A stretch of DNA of 17,257 nucleotides, taken from Porogramme epimiltina (taxonomy: Eukaryota; Basidiomycota; Agaricomycetes; Polyporales; Polyporaceae). The notes beneath the pieces were generated by a model that saw nothing but the letters and a program-made list of their open reading frames with translations, was not told where the DNA came from and did no database searches. The position numbers and the translations under genes were made by a program. Position 1 is the stretch's first letter, and every line of letters starts with the position of its first letter. The DNA lies in contig FTLJ01000643.1 of NCBI GenBank assembly GCA_900155495.1, positions 1 to 17,257 on the forward strand. The letters are read 5' to 3'. Below, in pieces: positions 11,322 through 17,257 of the stretch.

Positions 11322-12314
11322 TCAGTGGTTGCTTACAACCTCATGGACGAGCTCCACCCCGTACTCCTCGCACGCCTGCTTCGCGCTCGACCACCCAATC
11401 GGCTCCTCCTTCCCCGTGAGCACTACGATCTTCTGCAGGCCCGCCCTCGCCGGCCCGCGCAGCGACAAACCATGACGTAGCCCCGCGGCAATATTATATT
11501 CTAAGATAGAGCTGTACGCGGCCCTGTCCTTGATATGTTCCGCCACCGGGGCCTCGATCGTGAGCCGCTCCAGGGTGGGGGGTACGAAGCCAATGAGACA
11601 CTTCAGCGCAATCGGCTGCGCAATATGCAACTCGCGCAGGGAGGAGACGATGCCCGCCACGAGAGGGAGTTTGGGCATATCCCTGGGTTTCAACTGGAGC
11701 CCTCGGACGCGCAGGGACAAGATGGTGCTAACCGGGGGTGAGAGGGGGTTCCCAATGAGCGTCGATTCCTCAGATATGGGGTTGAAGGTATCTTCGAGTG
11801 TGACGTGGGTCAGAGAGGGGAACGACGGGAGGAGAATCTGGAAGACGACCGGGGCCAGGTTTACGAAGCTGGCGCATCTCCCCCGGAACAAGCGACAACC
11901 AACGCATTGCGCGAGCCTGAATGTCTTGCAGTCTTTGACAATGCTCGTGATTGTCTTGAAAACAACGGCTTCCATCTGGGGTTCCAAGCGGCAATTGATA
12001 TGCAGGTCAAATTGAGTCTTGTGGAACAACTGTCGGAGGAAGTCGTCTGCGCAGGTCTGTTCTTCTGCCAGACGCATCGCTTCGGCGCGGAGTACAGCGT
12101 ACATCTTGAGGTCATCGAGGTCGTACTGATCTAAACTCATCCTGACGAATCTTAATGCGGTCTTAACCAAGGCCTTGAAGAGGTCAGAGCTGACGGGGGC
12201 GAAGACATCGTAGATGATAGAGCGTTCCGTCGAAGTTGTGGTCGCCTTCCACGCTTCTTCAATTATCATGGTGAGGATCTCTATCGGGAAGGGGAGGGCT
12301 GTAGTGGTCGACAT
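11322..12314 (-). CDS. F-box-like/leucine-rich protein, paralogue 2
   Basis: Single-exon gene of 330 aa. The ATG at 12314 was chosen because the open frame upstream begins with a non-ATG codon. Residues about 7-17 (ALPFPIEILTMII) match the F-box-like start of the 383-aa paralogue, and both continue with a W-x-A-T segment. The C-terminal third aligns by eye: AAYSSILEYNIAAGLRHGL, then IVVLTGKEEPIGWSSAK, then QACEEYGVELVHEVVS. It lacks the acidic/Ala-Pro insert and the Lys-rich tail of paralogue 1. Between the ends are LRR-like strands such as FPSLTHVTLEDTF and VSSLRELHIAQPIAL. A substrate-receptor role in an SCF ubiquitin ligase is family inference only. No intron is needed and there is no internal stop, so the gene looks intact despite lying beside a decayed copy. 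Confidence 0.72.
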   Translation of the reverse strand: MSTTTALPFPIEILTMIIEEAWKATTTSTERSIIYDVFAPVSSDLFKALVKTALRFVRMSLDQYDLDDLKMYAVLRAEAMRLAEEQTCADDFLRQLFHKTQFDLHINCRLEPQMEAVVFKTITSIVKDCKTFRLAQCVGCRLFRGRCASFVNLAPVVFQILLPSFPSLTHVTLEDTFNPISEESTLIGNPLSPPVSTILSLRVRGLQLKPRDMPKLPLVAGIVSSLRELHIAQPIALKCLIGFVPPTLERLTIEAPVAEHIKDRAAYSSILEYNIAAGLRHGLSLRGPARAGLQKIVVLTGKEEPIGWSSAKQACEEYGVELVHEVVSNH

Positions 12315-12360
12315 GGCGGTGAGACGAGACTGACTGCTAGCTTTGGACAAGAACTGGTCT

Positions 12361-12370
12361 TATATATACA
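12361..12370 (-). promoter_or_regulatory. TATA box of F-box-like paralogue 2
   Basis: TGTATATATA on the minus strand (TATATATA on the plus strand at 12361-12368) lies about 50 bases upstream of the ATG at 12314. That spacing implies a very short 5' leader of about 20 bases. Confidence 0.5.
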
Positions 12371-12600
12371 CAACGGCCAGTGTGGTCACCGTCAATGGCA
12401 AAGACCAAGAAAACCACGCCTCTGCCTACATACAAAAAGTGAGTTTCCGGACAAAGCGTGGTCAGTTTACGACTCGCCGCTAAAGCATTGGATCTAGGAC
12501 TTCTAAAGTCCCACACCCCCCAGTACCATTACCAGGGTGCTACCATGAATACGCTAGGCACAAAGTGACTCGTCCACTAAGGTCATACGCGTCAGGCACC

Positions 12601-13002
12601 TCAAAAAGCAAGTAGATGACGACCAGACGTACGAAATTGAACGTCTTTTCCATGATGTACCGTTGTTCTGTCCTTTTTTTGTGGACGCTGCGCGTAGGAG
12701 ACCACCTTGACGAGGTCAACACATTTGCTCTCCGCACGTCGACATTGTCTCTACTCCCACATCCGGACCCGCTTTGCCCGTGCGGACCACAAATGTAGGT
12801 GGCGCTTGGTCGAGCTCGCGAGAATAACAAAAGAGGAATCGAGTAAGTGTGGTGTCTATGTGGAACTCGATCATGGAACCTCGAGGGTCGTGCTTTGGCA
12901 ACCTGCCCCGGAGCCCACTGGCGGACATTCGAGCGCGAGAGTCCGGAGGGAATGAGGCAGGTCGAGAACCTGACGAACGGCCACATTCTCGACGTGTAGA
13001 TG
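12601..13002 (-). pseudogene. Relic of a third F-box-like paralogue (C-terminal part, frameshifted)
   Basis: Three consecutive minus-strand frames together match the C-terminal third of the two intact paralogues. Frame one, 13002-12913, reads HLHVENVAVRQVL and then LRTLALECPP, against HLHLENAVFLKRLV and LTTLTLDAPL in paralogue 1. Frame two, 12880-12719, reads GSMIEFHIDTTL and then TFVVRTGKAGP, against SSILEYNIAAGL and KIVVLTGKEEP in paralogue 2. Frame three, from 12720, reads VDLVKVVSYAQRP, against VRLVKVVSYLAPV in paralogue 1, and stops at 12601. At least two frameshifts separate the frames. I cannot recognise an N-terminal part upstream. The order and strand match the intact copies, so this is most simply a decayed tandem duplicate rather than a spliced gene; no plausible introns bridge the shifts. 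Confidence 0.7.
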
Positions 13003-13590
13003 AGGTGTGCGCGTGAGAACGTCGTTCGTGGAGTGGCCGCGATGCAATGACCGAGTGGCGCGGGTGTCGTGTCTAGAACCAAGCGCCGACTGGGATCCTC
13101 CTAGATGCGAGTTTGTGCACCACACATTGACACATAGGACTTGAGAGAAGCTGGAGGGCTTACATGAGAATGACAGGACCGTGGGTCCATATAGTCGTCG
13201 CATTGGCCGAGGTGGTAGCAATCAAGGCATATATACCAGTATTGAGGATGATGTATAACCGACAGTAGAGGATATCGGGTGCACTAGAAAAGTGCTTTAG
13301 GAAGGTAGATGAAGACGTTGTTTGTCACGAATTGTCAATGATAATAACAAGAATCTCCGTGAGCAACACAGCGTTGATTTGCGCATCGCCTACTTGCAAG
13401 GTTGAGGTTCAGGGACAAGGTGACTCGGCAATTTCCGGTTGAAAACCCATTACTATTCCTGGATATCATCAGCGACCTTACGACGCCCCTTCTGTTTTGC
13501 CACTAGTCATGCGCTTATGTTTCAACCGAAGATTACTCTTGAAGTATTGCGCGGCCCAGGTGCTGCAGCAACATCAGGAAAAAGTCTACC
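13003..13590. other. Gene-free stretch, comparatively AT-rich
   Basis: No coding frame, RNA gene or clear repeat is recognisable. A very degraded N-terminal part of the F-box-like relic could lie in the first 200 bases, but I cannot align it. The inverted-motif array of the candidate mobile element starts immediately to the right. Confidence 0.35.
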
Positions 13591-13592
13591 CG

Positions 13593-13800
13593 CCCGTAGT
13601 ACCACAGGGGGGTGTTTATTGTCCTCCGTAGCGCCCATAGCACTCTGTAGCAAGGGGCCTACGCTGTAGTGCTCTGTAGTACGCTGTGGCAGTGGCTGGC
13701 CCCCCATAGCACCACATAGTCGCCCATAGCCCACGCTGGGACTCTGTAGTGTAGTATTGTATACGATAGCTTGGCGCATGGCTATGTAGTCGCCCATGGC
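13593..13800. repeat. Left array of degenerate ~10-bp motifs (GCRCYCTGTA type)
   Basis: Successive units include GCGCCCATA, GCACTCTGTA, GTGCTCTGTA, GTACGCTGTG, GCACCACATA, GTCGCCCATA and GGACTCTGTA. Many are spaced by exactly 10 bases, and they grow weaker after about 13760. Each resembles the reverse complement of the units at the right end of the window. Sub-terminal arrays of short motifs are typical of several DNA transposon superfamilies, where they bind transposase. Confidence 0.65.
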
Positions 13801-14093
13801 CGCAGGCTCGGCTTTATTGTACGATATGGACGAGGCCGAGATATTATAGCCTATTGGTGCGCTATTATTATTATATGGTAATGACTCTAGCACACGCAGT
13901 GACGTAGAAAACGAGATTTATTCAAAGTGTAGACAGGTACTACATATAACAAACTGGGCTTATACTAGACAACCCTGCATAAGCATCAAACACAAGCGGG
14001 TGAGGCGAGCGCGGCAGGCGCGACGGGAGCGGCAGGCGCGGCGGGCGAGATGTGGTGGACCGGCGAGGCGGTAGGTGTGGTCGGTGTGAGTAG

Positions 14094-15118
14094 ATCAATA
14101 AGGCGATGGGGCAGCGATGGCAGAACCCGGTCATACCGAAGCAGCACCTGAACAAGAAGAGCATGTCGGCGTTTTTCCAGCTCATGCGCCCGATCTCGTC
14201 CGCGTTCACGTCGGACACGCTCTTGGTTGGAGGCAGCCCCGACAAGGGCCCGCGCACGCGCGCGGAGCTCGACTCCATGCCATTGAGCAAGCTGTTGCTC
14301 GTTGTGTCCGTCGCGGGCGCGCGCGTCGTCAACAACGAGCGCTCGTTCGTGTTTCAGGTCGACTCTGAGAACGGCGGGCACTACCTCCTCTAGGCTACGA
14401 GCTAGCTGGACACGAAGCGCCGTGTTGAGACTATCGAGCGGGTGTCTAAGATGATGGCAAAACGGCGGCTGACGTACCTCGGCGGGAACGACAAACCGCA
14501 GATGCCGGACGAGCTCCTCGCGAAGCCTGCCGTGGCGACGCGCGACCCCGTGGCAGGTACGTCCATGTCGTGGTGTCGCGTGAGCTGACATGACGGATGG
14601 TGCCCGTTAGTGTTTGGCGTCGAGCTGGAGTTCCTGTTGCAGCACGAGGCACCGGTCGAGGAAGTCCAGGGTGGCGCCGTGCCTGTCTTCCTCGAGCGGC
14701 TTATAAACGAGGTCGAGCATCGTAGCTTGACCGAGGTCGACATGTGTGAGTGCTGTCTCACCACGTACATGTGGGCCCCTTCGCCTCTCCTCTGCTAAAC
14801 CCCGCAGACCGCATTGCTAGCGCACACTCTGAAGTCAACAGTCGACGAGACACGCTCAACCGCGGCGAGTGGCCCATATCCGACTTTACCGACATCCATG
14901 CCGTCTGCGATCTGATCAAGTCGTGGTTCCGCGTACTGCCTGGAGGCTTGTTCCCCTCATCGGAGACCTACGGCAGCATCTTCAGCGCTGCAGGTAAGTC
15001 CTGCGTGTGTCCCTTCCAGGAAGCGACGCTGACCGCCGCTCCTGGCCGTGACGACGTCGACCTACGCGCGCGGGTCGCGAACATCGTAGCCGGTAAACGA
15101 GGGGATGGTCGTAAAAAA
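14094..15118 (+). pseudogene. RhoGAP-domain protein fragment with in-frame stops
   Basis: This is a piece of a Rho-family GTPase-activating protein, which speeds GTP hydrolysis by Rho/Cdc42-type switches. The exon-like parts are 14094-14556, 14611-14745 and 14808-14993. The first reads KKSMSAFFQLMRPISSAFTS, then NNERSFVFQVDSENGGHYLL (PH-like region), then AKRRLTYLGGNDKPQMPDEL. The next two carry the front of the RhoGAP domain: VFGVELEFLL, SLTEVDM, YRIASAHSEVN (with the arginine-finger Arg), then DIHAVCDLIKSWFRVLPGGL. Two TAG stops sit in frame at 14391 and 14403, where Gln and Lys or Gln codons would be expected. The introns 14557-14610 and 14746-14807 keep good splice signals. The third has shrunk to 26 bases (14994-15019), too short to splice, and the reading frame is lost after it. 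The N-terminus and the rest of the GAP domain are absent. Confidence 0.85.
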
Positions 15119-15690
15119 TAGAGACAACGGTGCGCTAGACAGCGTAGACGTGTTGAAGAAATGATGTCAGTCGTGAGGATAAACAGAGAGAAAAATGAGA
15201 CGTACACGCCTGGAGACCCGGAGTAGGTGCCTCAGATAACGCCTTCGCAGCGTGGTAGGAGATAGAGCGAGGAGAAAGAGAACGGGTCCAGAAATGGGAA
15301 GGAGCAAAGTCCGAGTCGGAGGCGCGAGGCAGGCGGAAGGACAAGTCCGCAGGCGCCTGGGCGCTTGTCCTACCACATCATGACTCGACCTCTTCTTCGT
15401 GACTCATCTTCCTCCTCCCAGCCTCCCCGCGCCGTTTCGTCCTAGTTGACCTCCATGCAGCACCGTCACCCGGACGGATGCACGACAAGGACAGCGAGCC
15501 GAACGTGTCCGTCAGCCGCGATGACCACGACCCCGCCTCCTGACAGTGACGACGACCTCTCCGCATCCATCACCAGGATTTGCCCTGGCGGCAGACGCGC
15601 GACAAGGGCAGCGAGTCGAACGGGTCCGTCGACGTCTACGCTTCGGTGGTGAGGGTGTGTCAGCGCCAACTTTGAACACCCCTATTCTTG
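15119..15690. other. Unassigned stretch between captured gene pieces, with an internal repeat
   Basis: No gene is recognisable. Two copies of an approximately 33-bp segment occur at about 15481-15513 and 15599-15631 (core GACAAGGRCAGCGAGYCGAA), 117-118 bases apart and differing at only a few positions. The second copy can be read as RDKGSESNGSVDVYASVVR, which looks coding-like and may be the C-terminal part of a captured gene. I cannot name the family. Confidence 0.4.
15481..15631 (+). repeat. Imperfect direct repeat of about 33 bp, two copies
   Basis: The copies at about 15481-15513 and 15599-15631 share the core GACAAGGRCAGCGAGYCGAA and the end TCCGTC, with about four differences. They suggest a small internal duplication or two pieces of one repetitive coding region. 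Confidence 0.6.
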
Positions 15691-16150
15691 GTAAGTCATG
15701 TCACTTGCGCCCACCTTTCCCGTGCGAATCCGCGAACGCCCCGGATCTGACGCCGCGCCGCTAGGACCTCGCTGAGGTGAAACTCTTCCTCACCTTCCAG
15801 TTCACGGGCGCGGTCGGCCTCCTCCCTAGCCTCCTCACCGCCGTCTTCGAGCCCAAGGTGTACAGGCACTTTACCTGGCTCAACTTCTGCATCACCTGGC
15901 TCGTCTACTGCATCTCATATACCCTACTGTGAGCCGCTGTCCCCTCTCTCCCCTTCCCCGCATTAAGCCGCGTCCCCCCACCAAGTGCGCTATCCGTCCA
16001 GCAGACACGAGCAGAGGCCCCCGTACTCGCTATGGCTCGCACAGGCATCCGTATCTACGCTGCACCCGTGCTGTGAGTGGATCCACTCCGCGCGCCGCCC
16101 TGGTGTGCTCAACTCTTCCGTCATTCCTCATCCCCGCTCTCAAGCATATC
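15691..16150 (+). pseudogene. Fragment of a multi-helix membrane protein (basidiomycete seven-helix-like family), frameshifted
   Basis: A GTAAGT donor at 15691 leads through an intron with a CTGAC branch site to the acceptor at 15764. The exon 15765-15928 reads DLAEVKLFLTFQFTGAVGLL, then RHFTWLNFCITWLVYCISYT, two hydrophobic helices joined by a short loop. It resembles hypothetical GPCR-like proteins common in agaricomycetes. After an intron (15929-16001, donor GTGAGC) the phase continues as RPPYSLWLAQASV. A one-base shift is then needed to read IYAAPVL, and another to read SGSTPRAALV. The first exons and all helices after about the third are missing. Identification rests on remembered family patterns, so the family name is less certain than the coding nature and the breakage. 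Confidence 0.62.
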
Positions 16151-16316
16151 CCCCCGGGCCCCCCTCAGAAAACATTGCACCTCCCATAGGTGACCGCTTT
16201 ACCCTCTCCACGACCAAGGTGGCTGACATGTCCGTGCTCGCAATGGCAGACTCCCTCGTCGAACTCAAGAGCGACAGTCCTAGACTAGAGCGGCATCTCG
16301 TGGCCGCAGACGCGCG

Positions 16317-16880
16317 GGCACGGACTCGGCCGTCACGCGCAAGCTCCATGCGCATCGGTTCGGACAATCCATCGACCACTTTTGGGAACGAGATGGACGA
16401 GACGTGGGGCCAGCGGTACTGGCTGAACACGCGGCACTATGTGCCCCGCGCGGATGCGCCGGTGTTCGTGCACGACGGCTACGAGACATTCAGCGTCAAC
16501 CGGCTGCCATTCCTCGACATGGGCATCATGGAGATCCTCGCGCGCGCGGCGGGCGGGATCGGGATCGTGCTGGACCGTAGGTGCGTGCTGGAGGCTCCTC
16601 GCTTCGTGTGGGTTGTGAAAGTGCTGAGACTGAGACAGTGCGGTGCCGCTTCGCAGATACTACGGTGCGTGCTGCGTCTCGACGGAAGCGCAAAGAGTGC
16701 TGACCGCTGAGGCAGGTCGTTCGCTGCCTGCGAAGAACCTGACTACGGAGTCGTTGCGGTACGCCATTGTGTTTTAGAAGTTGTAATGTCACCATAATCC
16801 GCCTCTCCGACAGCTTCTTGAACAATGCTCAGTCTGCAGCGGACTCGGTGAACTTCACGGCTAACGTCAAGTTGCCGGGT
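16317..16880 (+). pseudogene. 5' part of a serine carboxypeptidase S28 family gene, frameshifted and truncated
   Basis: S28 enzymes (Pro-X carboxypeptidase/dipeptidyl-peptidase type) are usually secreted serine exopeptidases. The fragment begins KLHAHRFGQSIDHF (family FxQPLDHF). It then needs a one-base correction at the four-T run 16380-16383 and continues GNEMDETWGQRYWLNTRHYV, VNRLPFLDMGIMEILARAAG and GGIGIVLDRR. Introns follow at 16581-16656, 16665-16715 and 16759-16813 with phases preserved, restoring RYYGRSLPAKNLTTESLR and FLNNAQSAADSVNFTANVKL. One exon is only 8 bases (16657-16664). The match ends near 16876, before the GGSYAG-type nucleophile motif, so the catalytic serine and the later Asp/His are absent. 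No signal peptide is visible upstream. Confidence 0.85.
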
Positions 16881-16937
16881 CCGTCAACAGCGGTGATTCG
16901 GTGGTGCAAGTACTCAACTTGAAGCTCCTCGGTCCCG
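16874..16937 (+). pseudogene. Possible N-terminal exon fragment of replication protein A large subunit
   Basis: Immediately where the peptidase match ends, an overlapping frame reads AGSVNSGDSVVQVLNLKLLG and runs into a clean GTAAGT donor at 16938. The pattern of a Leu/Ala-Gly-Ser/Ala start, a short acidic loop and then QVLNLK resembles the first strand of the RPA1 N-terminal fold (compare QVINI or QVLTVK types). It is only about 21 residues, so this is weak. If right, it marks a chimaeric junction between two captured genes. Confidence 0.28.
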
Positions 16938-17180
16938 GTAAGTCGTATAATCCGCGCTCATCACTGCCTTCGTGCCGCATGTCAGTGTCGACGGGCAAGC
17001 TGTAGCTCTTGTTTAGTACTGTATTGTATGCTTGTCACGTTGGAATGCCAGTCTTCTTTATGCAATTTCTCGTATGCGCGATCGTGTGAGTGCCTGCCCC
17101 TAAATTATATATTTCTATATATAGAGAAATACAGCATACTATAATGTACTTCGGTGTGCTATTGAGAAGACCACCCAGAC

Positions 17181-17257
17181 TACAGAGTGCTACAGGGTGC
17201 TATGAAGCGCCCGCCCGGGCTATGGGGCACTACAGGGCGCTACAGGGCGCTACATAA
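17181..17257. repeat. Right array of ~10-bp tandem motifs (TACAGGGYGC)
   Basis: Eight consecutive 10-base units occupy 17181 to the window end: TACAGAGTGC, TACAGGGTGC, TATGAAGCGC, CCGCCCGGGC, TATGGGGCAC, TACAGGGCGC, TACAGGGCGC and the start TACATAA. The period is exactly 10. The units are the reverse complement of those in the left array near 13.6 kb. A short AT-rich palindromic tract (TATATTTCTATATATAG, around 17107-17124) lies just inside it. The array may continue past the window. Confidence 0.8.

Larger units (their letters stand above)
13593..17257. mobile_element. Candidate gene-capturing (Pack-type) DNA transposon, right end cut by the window
   Basis: Two arrays of about 10-bp motifs in opposite orientation bracket about 3.3 kb. 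The left array (about 13593-13800) repeats variants of GCRCYCTGTA. The right array (17181-17257) repeats TACAGGGYGC, its reverse complement. Between them lie truncated, intron-containing pieces of a RhoGAP gene, a multi-helix membrane protein, an S28 peptidase and possibly replication protein A, all on the plus strand. Each lacks at least one end and most carry lesions. Retained introns mean the pieces were acquired as DNA, not through mRNA. No transposase is present, so the element would be non-autonomous. The alternative is that each array belongs to a separate transposon or is an independent low-complexity repeat. Exact ends and target-site duplications are not visible. Confidence 0.5.

Noticed and set aside
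12540..13082. Minus-strand open frame of 180 codons
   Set aside because: It overlaps the F-box-like relic in another frame; the paralogue match in the other frames is the better explanation.
15985..16710. Plus-strand open frame of 241 codons read as one gene
   Set aside because: It joins the tail of the membrane-protein fragment to the peptidase fragment and runs through the peptidase intron at 16581, so it is a chance fusion of two relics.
13593..17257. Classification of the candidate element as CACTA/EnSpm or Helitron
   Set aside because: CACTA-like strings occur, but their direction would place element bodies outside the interval; no Helitron-type 3' hairpin with CTRR is recognisable. 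Superfamily is left open.
1..17257. tRNA, rRNA, CRISPR or bacterial-type operon signals
   Set aside because: Nothing resembling these was seen on reading either strand; the intron-rich eukaryotic genes argue against prokaryotic features.

Overview
The window is nuclear DNA of a filamentous fungus, most likely an agaricomycete (mushroom or bracket-fungus) basidiomycete. The evidence is short GT-AG introns of about 47-100 bases with CTRAY-like branch sites, GC-rich codons, and proteins typical of that group: multi-exon JmjC-like proteins, F-box-like multigene families, and seven-helix and S28 peptidase families.

The left third (1-5.5 kb) is housekeeping. GPI18, encoding the GPI alpha-1,6-mannosyltransferase (three exons, about 487 aa), is followed on the same strand by ERG25, encoding C-4 methylsterol oxidase (four exons, 331 aa). 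Both have intact motifs and consistent splice phases. Both act in the ER membrane, but in unrelated pathways (GPI anchors and ergosterol).

The middle (6.1-13 kb) is an accessory block with every gene on the minus strand. Two paralogous F-box-like proteins (383 and 330 aa) flank a large multi-exon JmjC-like protein (about 1,027 aa in the model built here). Beyond the second F-box-like gene is a third copy, recognisable only as a frameshifted relic. The family has therefore multiplied and decayed locally. The JmjC-like protein keeps the distal fold motif and one histidine, but the usual HxD metal-binding motif is not where it should be.

The right part (13.6 kb to the window end) looks like a mobile element carrying captured host gene pieces. 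An array of about 10-bp motifs at the window's right end (consensus TACAGGGYGC) recurs in reverse orientation near 13.6-13.8 kb. Between them lie partial, broken, intron-containing pieces of three or four unrelated genes, all on the plus strand: a RhoGAP protein with two in-frame stops, a multi-helix membrane protein with frameshifts, the front of an S28 serine peptidase with a frameshift and no catalytic serine, and possibly a small piece of replication protein A. This Pack-type element is the most interesting structure here. Its right boundary probably lies outside the window, so completeness and superfamily cannot be judged.

All gene models were built by eye from splice signals, reading phase and remembered protein families. 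No alignment or database search was run.
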